A stretch of DNA of 64,000 bases from Auanema rhodensis (lineage: Eukaryota > Nematoda > Chromadorea > Rhabditida > Rhabditidae): the NCBI GenBank assembly GCA_964057225.1, contig OZ059894.1, forward strand, positions 3,224,001 through 3,288,000, given 5' to 3'. A program made the position numbers and the translations under genes. Shown piece after piece: positions 37,021 to 51,229 of this stretch. The notes under the pieces are model-generated. The model saw only the letters and a list, made by a program, of their open reading frames with translations. It made no database searches and had not been told where the DNA came from. The first letter of the stretch is position 1. The number at the start of each line of letters is the position of its first letter.

Positions 37021-37040
37021 CTAGATAATTTCACAAAAAG
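37021..37040 (-). repeat. Class C monomer signature (first of nine)
   Basis: CTAGATAATTTCACAAAAAG replaces the class B AAAATAATTTCACGAAAAG. Further copies start near 39,171, 39,719, 43,580, 44,282, 58,870, 59,572, 61,173 and 61,875. It is usually linked to GAAGACGACGGACAATG, and in several copies also to CAACGTAAAAATTAGTTC. I found no reverse-complement copy in the left arm. Confidence 0.8.
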
Positions 37041-37118
37041 TAGATGTTTTTAGATTTCTTTTTTCAAGGCGAAGACGACGGACAATGTTATTCAGCGAAA
37101 AAATTAACTCTTCAGTGT

Positions 37119-37138
37119 GAAAATCGAGAAAAATGATG
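37119..37138 (-). other. 154-bp deletion join, right arm copy 2
   Basis: It lies 548 bp (351 + 197) from the previous join, so one full unit and one 197-bp unit lie between them. Confidence 0.9.
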
Positions 37139-38720
37139 CATTACTGTATGTTGAGTTTCAATGTACACTCAACATTGCTTTCAAAAACATTTTGACAAAA
37201 ATTTTCCCGAAAAATTTCGAAATAATTTCACGAAAAGTAGATGTTTTTAGATTTCTTTTTTTCAAGGCGAAGATGATGGACAATGTTATTCAGCGAAAAA
37301 ATAAACTCTTCAGGGTGAAAATCGACGATATAAGTGTGAACAAATATCAGTTGATATCTCGGTGCATTTTTAAGCTAGCGCAAATCTGATAACACAGATC
37401 GACGCAGCTCAAAAATCCGCATTGAATGCACTATACTTCATTGAGAAACGCTCAATACAAAAATTAGTTATGATCGTTTGAAAAATGATGCATTAGTGTA
37501 TGTTGAGTTTCAATGTACACTCAACATTGCTTTCAAAAACATTTTGACAAAAATTTTCCCGGAAAATTTCAAAATAATTTCACGAAAAGTAGATGTTTTT
37601 AGATTTCTTTTTTTCAAGGCGAAGATGATGGACAATGTTATTCAGCGAAAAAATAAACTCTTCAGGGTGAAAATCGACGATATAAGTGTGAACAAATATC
37701 AGTTGATATCTCGGTGCATTTTTAAGCTAGCGCAAATCTGATAACACAGATCGACGCAGCTCAAAAATCTACATCGAATGCACTATACTTCATTAAGAAA
37801 TGCTCAATACAAAAATTAGTTATGATCGTTTGGAAAGTGATGCATTACTGTATGTTGAGTTTCAATGTACACTCAACATTGCTTTCAAAAACATTTTGAC
37901 AAAAATTTTCCCGAAAAATTTCGAAATAATTTCACGAAAAGTAGATGTTTTTAGATTTCTTTTTTCGAGGCGAAGATGATGGACAATGTTATTCAGCGAA
38001 AAAATAAACTCTTCAGGGTGAAAATCGAGGATATAAGTGTGAACATATATCAGTTGATATCTCGGTGCATTTTTAAGCTAGCGCAAATTTGATAACACAG
38101 ATCGACGCAGCTCAAAAATCTACATCGAATGCACTATACCTCATTAAGAAATGCTCAATACAAAAATTAGTTATGATCGTTTGGAAAGTGATGCATTACT
38201 GTATGTTGAGTTTCAATGTACACTCAACATTGCTTTCAAAAACATTTTGACAAAAATTTTCCCGAAAAATTTCGAAATAATTTCACGAAAAGTAGATGTT
38301 TTTAGATTCCTTTTTTCAAGGCGAAGACGATGGACAATGTTATTCAGCGAAAAAATTAACTCTTCAGGGTGAAAATCGAGGATATAAGTGTGAACAGATA
38401 TCAGTTGATATCTCGGTGCATTCTAAAGCTAGCGCAAATCTGATAACACAGATCGACGCAGCTCAAAAATCCGCATCGAATGCACTATACTTCATTAAGA
38501 AATGCTCAATACAAAATTAGTTATGATCGTTTGAAAAATGATGCATTATTGTATGTTGAGTTTCAATGTACACTCAACATTGCTTCCAAAAACATTTTGA
38601 CAAAAATTTTCCCGAAAAATTTCAAAATAATTTCACGAAAAGTAGATGTTTTTAGATTCCTTTTTTCAAGGCGAAGACGATGGACAATGTTATTCAGCGA
38701 AAAAATTAACTCTTCAGTGT

Positions 38721-38740
38721 GAAAATCGAGAAAAATGATG
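38721..38740 (-). other. 154-bp deletion join, right arm copy 3
   Basis: It is 2,150 bp from copy 1 and was carried by the 2,150-bp duplication. Confidence 0.9.
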
Positions 38741-39268
38741 CATTACTGTATGTTGAGTTTCAATGTACACTCAACATTGCTTTCAAAAACATTTTGACAA
38801 AAATTTTCCCGAAAAATTTCGAAATAATTTCACGAAAAGTAGATGTTTTTAGATTCCTTTTTTCAAGGCGAAGACGATGGACAATGTTATTCAGCGGAAA
38901 AATTAACTCTTCAGGGTGAAAATCGAGGATATAAGTGTGAACCGATATCAGTTGATATCTCGGTGCATTTTTAAGCTAGCGCAAATCTGATAACACAGAT
39001 CGACGCAGCTCAAAAATCTACATCGAATGCACTATACTTCATTAAGAAAAGCTTAACACAAAAATTAGTTATGATCGTTTGAAAAATGATGCATTACTGT
39101 ATGTTGAGTTTCCATGTACACTCAACATTGCTTCCAAAAACATTTTGACAAAAATTTTCCCGAAAAATTTCTAGATAATTTCACAAAAAGTAGATGTTTT
39201 TAGATTTCTTTTTTCAAGGCGAAGACGACGGACAATGTTATTCAGCGAAAAAATTAACTCTTCAGTGT

Positions 39269-39288
39269 GAAAATCGAGAAAAATGATG
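39269..39288 (-). other. 154-bp deletion join, right arm copy 4
   Basis: It is 2,150 bp from copy 2 and 548 bp from copy 3, the same paired spacing as copies 1 and 2. Confidence 0.9.
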
Positions 39289-39959
39289 CATTACTGTATG
39301 TTGAGTTTCAATGTACACTCAACATTGCTTTCAAAAACATTTTGACAAAAATTTTCCCGAAAAATTTCGAAATAATTTCACGAAAAGTAGATGTTTTTAG
39401 ATTCCTTTTTTCAAGGCGAAGACGATGGACAATGTTATTCAGCGGAAAAATTAACTCTTCAGGGTGAAAATCGAGGATATAAGTGTGAACCGATATCAGT
39501 TGATATCTCGGTGCATTTTTAAGCTAGCGCAAATCTGATAACACAGATCGACGCAGCTTAAAAATCCGCATTGAATGCACTATACTACATTGAGAAACGC
39601 TTAATATAAAAATTAGTTATGATCGTTTGAAAAATGATGCATTAGTGTATGTTGAGTTTCCATGTACACTCAACATTGCTTCCAAAAACATTTTGACAAA
39701 AATTTTCCCGAAAAATTTCTAGATAATTTCACAAAAAGTAGATGTTTTTAGATTTCTTTTTTCAAGGCGAAGACGACGGACAATGTTATTCAACGTAAAA
39801 ATTAGTTCTTTAGGGTGAAAATCGAGGATATAGGTGTGAACTTATATCAGTTGATATCTCGGTGCATTTTTAAGCTAGCGCAAATCTGATAACACAGATC
39901 GACGCAGCTTAAAAATCCGCATTGAATGCACTATACTACATTGAGAAACGCTTAATATA

Positions 39960-42900
39960 AAAATTAGTTATGATCGTTTGAAAAATGATGCATTAGTGTA
40001 TGTTGAGTTTCCATGTACACTCAACATTGCTTCCAAAAACATTTTGACAAAAATTTTTTCGAAAAATTTCAAAATAGTTTAGCAAAAAGTAGATGTTTTT
40101 AGATTCCTTTTTTCAAGGCAAAAACGATGGACAATGTTATTCAACGAAAAAAGTAAATCTTCAGGGTGAAAATCGAGGATACAAGTGTGAACATATATCA
40201 GTTGATTTCTCGGTGCATTTTTAAGCTAGCGCAAATATGATAACATAGATCGACGCAGCTCAAAAATCTACATCGAATGCACTATACCACATTAAGAAAC
40301 GCTCAATACAAGACTTAGTTATGATCGTTTAAAAAATGATGCATTATTGTATGTTGAGTTTCAATGTACACTCAACATTGCTTCCAAAAACATTTTGACA
40401 AAAATTTTCCCGAAAAATTTCAAAATAATTTCACGAAAAGTAGATGTTTTTAGATTTCTTTTTTCGAGGCGAAGATGATGGATAATGTTATTCAGCGAAA
40501 AAATAAACTCTTCAGGGTGAAAATCGAGGATATAAGTGTGAACATATATCAGTTGATATCTCGGTGCATTTTTAAGCTAGCGCAAATCTGATAACACAGA
40601 TCGACGCAGCTCAAAAATCTACATCGAATGCACTATACCACATTAAGAAACGCTCAATACAAGACTTAGTTATGATCGTTTGAAAAATGATGCATTACTG
40701 TATGTTGAGTTTCAATGTACACTCAACATTGCTTCCAAAAACATTTTGACAAAAATTTTCCCGGAAAATTTCAAAATAATTTCACGAAAAGTAGATGTTT
40801 TTAGATTTCTTTTTTCGAGGCGAAAATGATGGACAATGTTATTCAGCGAAAAAATAAACTCTTCAGGGTGAAAATCGAGGATATAAGTGTGAACCTATAT
40901 CAGTTGATATCTCGGTGCATTCTTAAGCTAGCGCAAATCTGATAACACAGATCGACGCAGCTCAAAAATCCACATCGAATGCACTATACTTCATTAAGAA
41001 ATGCTCAATACAAAAATTAGTTATGATCGTTTGGAAAATGATGCATTACTGTATATTGAGTTTCAATGTACACTCAACATTGCTTTCAAACACATTTTGA
41101 CAAAAATTTTCCCGAAAAATTTCGAAATAATTTCACGAAAAGTAGATGTTTTTAGATTCCTTTTTTCAAGGCGAAGACGATGGACAATGTTATTCAGCGA
41201 AAAAATTAACTCTTCAGGGTGAAAATCGAGGATATAAGTGTGAACCGATATCAGTTGATATCTCGGTGCATTCTAAAGCTAGCGCAAATTTGATAACACA
41301 GATCGACGCAGCTCAAAAATCCGCATTGAATGCACTATACTTCATTGAGAAACGCTCAATACAAAAATTAGTTATGATCGTTTGAAAAATGATGCATTAG
41401 TGTATGTTGAGTTTCCATGTACACTCAACATTGCTTCCAAAAACATTTTGACAAAAATTTTTTCGAAAAATTTCAAAATAGTTTAGCAAAAAGTAGATGT
41501 TTTTAGATTCCTTTTTTCAAGGCAAAAACGATGGACAATGTTATTCAACGAAAAAAGTAAATCTTCAGGGTGAAAATCGAGGATACAAGTGTGAACATAT
41601 ATCAGTTGATTTCTCGGTGCATTTTTAAGCTAGCGCAAATATGATAACATAGATCGACGCAGCTCAAAAATCTACATCGAATGCACTATACCACATTAAG
41701 AAACGCTCAATACAAGACTTAGTTATGATCGTTTAAAAAATGATGCATTATTGTATGTTGAGTTTCAATGTACACTCAACATTGCTTCCAAAAACATTTT
41801 GACAAAAATTTTCCCGAAAAATTTCAAAATAATTTCACGAAAAGTAGATGTTTTTAGATTTCTTTTTTCGAGGCGAAGATGATGGACAATGTTATTCAGC
41901 GAAAAAATAAACTCTTCAGGGTGAAAATCGAGGATATAAGTGTGAACATATATCAGTTGATATCTCGGTGCATTTTTAAGCTAGCGCAAATCTGATAACA
42001 CAGATCGACGCAGCTCAAAAATCCACATCGAATGCACTATACTTCATTAAGAAACGCTCAATACAAGACTTAGTTATGATCGTTTGAAAAATGATGCATT
42101 ACTGTATGTTGAGTTTCAATGTACACTCAACATTGCTTCCAAAAACATTTTGACAAAAATTTTCCCGGAAAATTTCAAAATAATTTCACGAAAAGTAGAT
42201 GTTTTTAGATTTCTTTTTTCGAGGCGAAAATGATGGACAATGTTATTCAGCGAAAAAATAAACTCTTCAGGGTGAAAATCGAGGATATAAGTGTGAACCT
42301 ATATCAGTTGATATCTCGGTGCATTCTTAAGCTAGCGCAAATCTGATAACACAGATCGACGCAGCTCAAAAATCCACATCGAATGCACTATACTTCATTA
42401 AGAAATGCTCAATACAAAAATTAGTTATGATCGTTTGGAAAATGATGCATTACTGTATATTGAGTTTCAATGTACACTCAACATTGCTTTCAAACACATT
42501 TTGACAAAAATTTTCCCGAAAAATTTCGAAATAATTTCACGAAAAGTAGATGTTTTTAGATTACTTTTTTCAAGGCGAAGACGATGGACAATGTTATTCA
42601 GCGAAAAAATTAACTCTTCAGGGTGAAAATCGAGGATATAAGTGTGAACCGATATCAGTTGATATCTCGGTGCATTCTAAAGCTAGCGCAAATTTGATAA
42701 CACAGATCGACGCAGCTCAAAAATCCGCATTGAATGCACTATACTTCATTGAGAAACGCTCAATACAAAAATTAGTTATGATCGTTTGAAAAATGATGCA
42801 TTAGTGTATGTTGAGTTTCCATGTACACTCAACATTGCTTCCAAAAACATTTTGACAAAAATTTTTTCGAAAAATTTCAAAATAGTTTAGCAAAAAGTAG

Positions 42901-42994
42901 ATGTTTTTAGATTCCTTTTTTCAAGGCAAAAACGATGGACAATGTTATTCAACGAAAAAAGTAAATCTTCAGGGTGAAAATCGAGGATATAAGT
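39960..42994 (-). repeat. Four-monomer duplication (1,404 bp)
   Basis: About 39,960-41,590 matches about 41,364-42,994. The AAACACATTTTG allele near 41,089 and 42,493 and GAGGATACAAGTG near 40,178 and 41,580 mark the copies. Differences include ACCACATTAAG versus ACTTCATTAAG near 40,637/42,041 and GATTCCTTTT versus GATTACTTTT near 41,155/42,559. Confidence 0.75.
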
Positions 42995-44342
42995 GTGAAC
43001 ATATATCAGTTGATATCTCGGTGCATTTTTAAGCTAGCGCAAATCTGATAACACAGATCGACGCAGCTCAAAAATCCACATCGAATGCACTATACTTCAT
43101 TAAGAAACGCTTAATACAAGACTTAGTTATGATCGTTTGAAAAATGATGCATTATTGTATGTTGAGTTTCCATGTTCACTCAACATTGCTTCCAAAAACA
43201 TTTTGAAAAAAATTTTCCCGGAAAATTTCAAAATAATTTCACGAAAAGTAGATGTTTTTAGATTTCTTTTTTCGAGGCGAAGATGATGGACAATGTTATT
43301 CAGCGAAAAAATAAACTCTTCAGGGTGAAAATCGAGGATATAAGTGTGAACAAATATCAGTTGATATCTCGGTGCATTTTTAAGCTAGCGCAAATCTGAT
43401 AACACAGATCGACGCAGCTCAAAAATCTACATCGAATGCACTATACTTCATTGAGAAAAGCTTAACACAAAAATTAGTTATGATCGTTTGAAAAATGATG
43501 CATTACTGTATGTTGAGTTTCCATGTACACTCAACATTGCTTCCAAAAACATTTTGACAAAAATTTTCCCGAAAAATTTCTAGATAATTTCACAAAAAGT
43601 AGATGTTTTTAGATTTCTTTTTTCAAGGCGAAAATGATGGACAATGTTATTCAGCGAAAAAATAAACTCTTCAGGGTGAAAATCGAGGATATAAGTGTGA
43701 ACATATATCAGTTGATATCTCGGTGCATTTTTAAGCTAGCGCAAATCTGATAACACAGATCGACGCAGCTCAAAAATCCACATCGAATGCACTATACTTC
43801 ATTAAGAAACGCTTAATACAAGACTTAGTTATGATCGTTTGAAAAATGATGCATTATTGTATGTTGAGTTTCCATGTTCACTCAACATTGCTTCCAAAAA
43901 CATTTTGAAAAAAATTTTCCCGGAAAATTTCAAAATAATTTCACGAAAAGTAGATGTTTTTAGATTTCTTTTTTCGAGGCGAAGATGATGGACAATGTTA
44001 TTCAGCGAAAAAATAAACTCTTCAGGGTGAAAATCGAGGATATAAGTGTGAACAAATATCAGTTGATATCTCGGTGCATTTTTAAGCTAGCGCAAATCTG
44101 ATAACACAGATCGACGCAGCTCAAAAATCTACATCGAATGCACTATACTTCATTGAGAAAAGCTTAACACAAAAATTAGTTATGATCGTTTGAAAAATGA
44201 TGCATTACTGTATGTTGAGTTTCCATGTACACTCAACATTGCTTCCAAAAACATTTTGACAAAAATTTTCCCGAAAAATTTCTAGATAATTTCACAAAAA
44301 GTAGATGTTTTTAGATTTCTTTTTTCAAGGCGAAGACGACGG
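42990..44342 (-). repeat. Two-monomer duplication (702 bp)
   Basis: About 42,990-43,640 matches about 43,692-44,342. Both copies have the rare CATGTTCACTCAAC and TTTTGAAAAAAATTTT changes and the GAGAAAAGCTTAACAC allele. A class C patch follows in each. Confidence 0.75.
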
Positions 44343-46559
44343 ACAATGTTATTCAACGTAAAAATTAGTTCTTTAGGGTGAAAATCGAGGATATAGGTGT
44401 GAACTTATATCAGTTGATATCTCGGTGCATTTTTAAGCTAGCGCAAATCTGATAACACAGATCGACGCAGCTTAAAAATCCGCATTGAATGCACTATACT
44501 ACATTGAGAAACGCTTAATATAAAAATTAGTTATGATCGTTTGAAAAATGATGCATTAGTGTATGTTGAGTTTCCATGTACACTCAACATTGCTTCCAAA
44601 AACATTTTGACAAAAATTTTTTCGAAAAATTTCAAAATAGTTTAGCAAAAAGTAGATGTTTTTAGATTCCTTTTTTCAAGGCAAAAACGATGGACAATGT
44701 TATTCAACGAAAAAAGTAAATCTTCAGGGTGAAAATCGAGGATACAAGTGTGAACATATATCAGTTGATTTCTCGGTGCATTTTTAAGCTAGCGCAAATA
44801 TGATAACATAGATCGACGCAGCTCAAAAATCTACATCGAATGCACTATACCACATTAAGAAACGCTCAATACAAGACTTAGTTATGATCGTTTAAAAAAT
44901 GATGCATTATTGTATGTTGAGTTTCAATGTACACTCAACATTGCTTCCAAAAACATTTTGACAAAAATTTTCCCGAAAAATTTCAAAATAATTTCACGAA
45001 AAGTAGATGTTTTTAGATTTCTTTTTTCGAGGCGAAGATGATGGACAATGTTATTCAGCGAAAAAATAAACTCTTCAGGGTGAAAATCGAGGATATAAGT
45101 GTGAACATATATCAGTTGATATCTCGGTGCATTTTTAAGCTAGCGCAAATCTGATAACACAGATCGACGCAGCTCAAAAATCTACATCGAATGCACTATA
45201 CCACATTAAGAAACGCTCAATACAAGACTTAGTTATGATCGTTTGAAAAATGATGCATTACTGTATGTTGAGTTTCAATGTACACTCAACATTGCTTCCA
45301 AACACATTTTGACAAAAATTTTCCCGAAAAATTTCGAAATAATTTCACGAAAAGTAGATGTTTTTAGATTCCTTTTTTCAAGGCGAAGACGATGGACAAT
45401 GTTATTCAGCGAAAAAATTAACTCTTCAGGGTGAAAATCGAGGATATAAGTGTGAACCGATATCAGTTGATATCTCGGTGCATTCTTAAGCTAGCGCAAA
45501 TCTGATAACACAGATCGACGCAGCTCAAAAATCCACATCGAATGCACTATACTTCATTAAGAAATGCTCAATACAAAAATTAGTTATGATCGTTTGGAAA
45601 ATGATGCATTACTGTATATTGAGTTTCAATGTACACTCAACATTGCTTTCAAACACATTTTGACAAAAATTTTCCCGAAAAATTTCGAAATAATTTCACG
45701 AAAAGTAGATGTTTTTAGATTCCTTTTTTCAAGGCGAAGACGATGGACAATGTTATTCAGCGAAAAAATTAACTCTTCAGGGTGAAAATCGAGGATATAA
45801 GTGTGAACCGATATCAGTTGATATCTCGGTGCATTCTAAAGCTAGCGCAAATTTGATAACACAGATCGACGCAGCTCAAAAATCCGCATTGAATGCACTA
45901 TACTTCATTGAGAAACGCTCAATACAAAAATTAGTTATGATCGTTTGAAAAATGATGCATTAGTGTATGTTGAGTTTTCATGTACACTCAACATTGCTTC
46001 CAAAAACATTTTGACAAAAATTTTTTCGAAAAATTTCAAAATAGTTTAGCAAAAAGTAGATGTTTTTAGATTCCTTTTTTCAAGGCAAAAACGATGGACA
46101 ATGTTATTCAACGAAAAAAGTAAATCTTCAGGGTGAAAATCGAGGATATAAGTGTGAACATATATCAGTTGATATCTCGGTGCATTTTTAAGCTAGCGCA
46201 AATCTGATAACACAGATCGACGCAGCTCAAAAATCCACATCGAATGCACTATACTTCATTAAGAAACGCTTAATACAAGACTTAGTTATGATCGTTTGAA
46301 AAATGATGCATTATTGTATGTTGAGTTTCCATGTTCACTCAACATTGCTTCCAAAAACATTTTGACAAAAATTTTCCCGGAAAATTTCAAAATAATTTCA
46401 CGAAAAGTAGATGTTTTTAGATTTCTTTTTTCGAGGCGAAAATGATGGACAATGTTATTCAGCGAAAAAATAAACTCTTCAGGGTGAAAATCGAGGATAT
46501 AAGTGTGAACAAATATCAGTTGATATCTCGGTGCATTTTTAAGCTAGCGCAAATCTGAT

Positions 46560-47940
46560 AACACAGATCGACGCAGCTCAAAAATCTACATCGAATGCAC
46601 TATACTTCATTAAGAAATGCTCAATACAAAAATTAGTTATGATCGTTTGGAAAATGATGCATTACTGTATGTTGAGCTTCAATGTACACTCAACATTGCT
46701 TCCAAAAACATTTTGACAAAAATTTTCCCGAAAAATTTCAAAATAATTTCACGAAAAGTAGATGTTTTTAGATTCCTTTTTTCAAGGCGAAGACGATGGA
46801 CAATGTTATTCAGCGAAAAAATTAACTCTTCAGGGTGAAAATCGAGGATATAAGTGTGAACCGATATCAATTGATATCTCGGTGCATTCTAAAGCTAGCG
46901 CAAATTTGATAACACAGATCGACGCAGCTCAAAAATTCACATCGAATGCACTATACTTCATTAAGAAATGCTCAATACAAAAATTAGTTATGATCGTTTG
47001 GAAAATGATGCATTACTGTATATTGAGTTTCAATGTACACTCAACATTGCTTTCAAACACATTTTGACAAAAATTTTCCCGAAAAATTTCGAAATAATTT
47101 CACGAAAAGTAGATGTTTTTAGATTCCTTTTTTCAAGGCGAAGATGATGGACAATGTTATTCAGCGAAAAAATTAACTCTTCAGGGTGAAAATCGAGGAT
47201 ATAAGTGTGAACATATATCAGTTGATATCTCGGTGCATTCTAAAGCTAGCGCAAATTTGATAACACAGATCGACGCAGCTCAAAAATCTACATCGAATGC
47301 ACTATACTTCATTAAGAAATGCTCAATACAAAAATTAGTTATGATCGTTTGGAAAATGATGCATTACTGTATGTTGAGCTTCAATGTACACTCAACATTG
47401 CTTCCAAAAACATTTTGACAAAAATTTTCCCGAAAAATTTCAAAATAATTTCACGAAAAGTAGATGTTTTTAGATTCCTTTTTTCAAGGCGAAGACGATG
47501 GACAATGTTATTCAGCGAAAAAATTAACTCTTCAGGGTGAAAATCGAGGATATAAGTGTGAACCGATATCAATTGATATCTCGGTGCATTCTAAAGCTAG
47601 CGCAAATTTGATAACACAGATCGACGCAGCTCAAAAATTCACATCGAATGCACTATACTTCATTAAGAAATGCTCAATACAAAAATTAGTTATGATCGTT
47701 TGGAAAATGATGCATTACTGTATATTGAGTTTCAATGTACACTCAACATTGCTTTCAAACACATTTTGACAAAAATTTTCCCGAAAAATTTCGAAATAAT
47801 TTCACGAAAAGTAGATGTTTTTAGATTCCTTTTTTCAAGGCGAAGATGATGGACAATGTTATTCAGCGAAAAAATTAACTCTTCAGGGTGAAAATCGAGG
47901 ATATAAGTGTGAACATATATCAGTTGATATCTCGGTGCAT
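46560..47940 (-). repeat. Two-monomer duplication (702 bp) with 16-bp palindrome
   Basis: Units at 46,617 and 47,319 share TTGAGCTTCAATG and a CCGATATCAATTGATATC variant. That variant creates a perfect 16-bp palindrome at 46,863-46,878 and 47,565-47,580; elsewhere the centre is AGTT rather than AATT. Units at about 46,965 and 47,667 share AAACACATTTTG. Confidence 0.75.
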
Positions 47941-48929
47941 TTTTAAGCTAGCGCAAATCTGATAACACAGATGGACGCAGCTCAAAAATCTACATCGAAT
48001 GCACTATACTTCATTAAGAAATGCTCAATACAAAAATTAGTTATGATCGTTTGAAAAATGATGCATTATTGTATGTTGAGTTTCCATGTACACTCAACAT
48101 TGCTTCCAAAAACATTTTGACAAAAATTTTCCCGGAAAATTTCAAAATAATTTCACGAAAAGTAGATGTTTTTAGACTTCTTTTTTCGAGGCGAAGATGA
48201 TGGACAATGTTATTCAGCGAAAAAATAAACTCTTCAGGGTGAAAATCGAGGATATAAGTGTGAACAAATATCAGTTGATATCTCGGTGCATTTTTAAGCT
48301 AGCGCAAATCTGATAACACAGATCGACGCAGCTCAAAAATCTACATCGAATGCACTATACTTCATTAAGAAATGCTCAATACAAAAATTAGTTATGATCG
48401 TTTGGAAAATGATGCATTACTGTATGTTGAGTTTCAATGTACACTCAACATTGCTTCCAAAAACATTTTGACAAAAATTTTTTCGAAAAATTCCAAAATA
48501 GTTTAGCAAAAAGTAGATGTTTTTAGATTTCTTTTTTCAAGGCAAAAACGATGGACAATGTTATTCAACGAAAAAAGTAAATCTTCAGGGTGAAAATCGA
48601 GGATATAAGTGTGAACATATATCAGTTGATATCTCGGTGCATTCTAAAGCTAGCTCAAATTTGATAACACAGATCGACGCAGCTCAAAAATCCGCATTGA
48701 ATGCACTATACTTCATTGAGAAACGCTCAATACAAAAATTAGTTATGATCGTTTGAAAAATGATGCATTAGTGTATGTTGAGTTTCCATGTACACTCAAC
48801 ATTGCTTCCAAAAATATTTTGACAAAAATTTTTTCGAAAAATTTCAAAATAGTTTAGCAAAAAGTTGATGTTTTTAGATTCCTTTTTTCAAGGCAAAAAC
48901 GATGGACAATGTTATTCAACGAAAAAAGT

Positions 48930-50963
48930 AAATCTTCAGGGTGAAAATCGAGGATATAAGTGTGAACATATATCAGTTGATATCTCGGTGCATTTTTAAG
49001 CTAGCGCAAATCTGATAACACAGATGGACGCAGCTCAAAAATCTACATCGAATGCACTACACTTCATTAAGAAATGCTCAATACAAAAATTAGTTATGAT
49101 CGTTTGGAAAATGATGCATTACTGTATGTTGAGTTTCCATGTACACTCAACATTGCTTCCAAAAACATTTTGACAAAAATTTTCCCGGAAAATTTCAGAA
49201 TAATTTCACGAAAAGTAGATGTTTTTAGATTTCTTTTTTCGAGGCGAAGATGATGGACAATGTTATTCAGCGAAAAAATAAACTCTTCAGGGTGAAAATC
49301 GAGGATATAAGTGTGAACAAATATCAGTTGATATCTCGGTGCATTTTTAAGCTAGCGCAAATCTGATAACACAGATCGACGCAGCTCAAAAATCCGCATT
49401 GAATGCACTATACTTCATTTTGAAACGCTCAATACAAAAATTAGTTATGATCGTTTGAAAAATGATGCATTACTGTATGTTGAGTTTCAATGTACACTCA
49501 ACATTGCTTCCAAAAACATTTTGACAAAAATTTTCCCGAAAAATTTCAAAATAATTTCACGAAAAGTAGATGTTTTTAGATTCCTTTTTTCAAGGCGAAG
49601 ACGATGGACAATGTTATTCAGCGAAAAAATTAACTCTTCAGGGTGAAAATCGAGGATATAAGTGTGAACCGATATCAGTTGATATCTCGGTGCATTCTAA
49701 AGCTAGCGCAAATTTGATAACACAGATCGACGCAGCTCAAAAATCCGCATTGAATGCACTATACTTCATTTTGAAACGCTCAATACAAAAATTAGTTATG
49801 ATCGTTTGAAAAATGATGCATTAGTGTATGTTGAGTTTCCATGTACACTCAACATTGCTTCCAAAAACATTTTGACAAAAATTTTTTCGAAAAATTTCAA
49901 AATAGTTTAGCAAAAAGTAGATGTTTTTAGATTTCTTTTTTCAAGGCAAAAACGATGGACAATGTTATTCAACGAAAAAAGTAAATCTTCAGGGTGAAAA
50001 TCGAGGATATAAGTGTGAACATATATCAGTTGATATCTCGGTGCATTTTTAAGCTAGCGCAAATCTGATAACACAGATGGACGCAGCTCAAAAATCTACA
50101 TCGAATGCACTATACTTCATTAAGAAATGCTCAATACAAAAATTAGTTATGATCGTTTGGAAAATGATGCATTACTGTATGTTGAGTTTCCATGTACACT
50201 CAACATTGCTTCCAAAAACATTTTGACAAAAATTTTCCCGGAAAATTTCAGAATAATTTCACGAAAAGTAGATGTTTTTAGATTTCTTTTTTCGAGGCGA
50301 AGATGATGGACAATGTTATTCAGCGAAAAAATAAACTCTTCAGGGTGAAAATCGAGGATATAAGTGTGAACAAATATCAGTTGATATCTCGGTGCATTTT
50401 TAAGCTAGCGCAAATCTGATAACACAGATCGACGCAGCTCAAAAATCCGCATTGAATGCACTATACTTCATTTTGAAACGCTCAATACAAAAATTAGTTA
50501 TGATCGTTTGAAAAATGATGCATTACTGTATGTTGAGTTTCAATGTACACTCAACATTGCTTCCAAAAACATTTTGACAAAAATTTTCCCGAAAAATTTC
50601 AAAATAATTTCACGAAAAGTAGATGTTTTTAGATTCCTTTTTTCAAGGCGAAGACGATGGACAATGTTATTCAGCGAAAAAATTAACTCTTCAGGGTGAA
50701 AATCGAGGATATAAGTGTGAACCGATATCAGTTGATATCTCGGTGCATTCTAAAGCTAGCGCAAATTTGATAACACAGATCGACGCAGCTCAAAAATCCG
50801 CATTGAATGCACTATACTTCATTTTGAAACGCTCAATACAAAAATTAGTTATGATCGTTTGAAAAATGATGCATTAGTGTATGTTGAGTTTCCATGTACA
50901 CTCAACATTGCTTCCAAAAACATTTTGACAAAAATTTTTTCGAAAAATTTCAAAATAGTTTAG
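48930..50963 (-). repeat. Three-monomer duplication (1,053 bp)
   Basis: About 48,930-49,910 matches about 49,983-50,963. Diagnostic alleles are CAGATGGACGCAG, TTTCAGAATAATTTC and CTTCATTTTGAAACGC, each present once or twice per copy. A difference is CTACACTTC (near 49,058) versus CTATACTTC. Confidence 0.75.
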
Positions 50964-51229
50964 CAAAAAGTTGATGTTTTTAGATTCCTTCTTTTAAGGC
51001 AAAAACGATGGACAATGTTATTCAACGAAAAAAGTAAATCTTCAGGGTGAAAATCGAGGATATAAGTGTGAACATATATCAGTTGATATCTCGGTGCATT
51101 TTTAAGCTAGCGCAAATCTGATAACACAGATGGACGCAGCTCAAAAATCTACATCGAATGCACTATACTTCATTAAGAAATGCTCAATACAAAAATTAGT
51201 TATGATCGTTTGAAAAATGATGCATTACT

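Larger units (their letters stand above)
35240..39400 (-). repeat. 2,150-bp duplication, two copies
   Basis: About 35,240-37,250 matches about 37,390-39,400. The offset equals seven monomers minus two 154-bp deletions, minus one base (ACAAAATTAG near 36,360 and 38,510), plus two T7 insertions. About half a dozen substitutions were seen, for example CTATACTTC/CTATACCTC near 35,988/38,138 and CATTGAGAAAAGC/CATTAAGAAAAGC near 36,891/39,041. Confidence 0.8.
39660..45298 (-). repeat. 1-kb segment repeated at a 4,563-bp offset (13 monomers)
   Basis: About 39,660-40,735 matches about 44,223-45,298. Shared marks include the class C CTAGATAATTTCAC, TTCAACGTAAAAATTAG, CTTAATATAAAAATTAG, GAGGATACAAGTG and GTTGATTTCTCGG. 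One difference is GATGGATAATG near 40,480 versus GATGGACAATG near 45,043. Confidence 0.75.
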
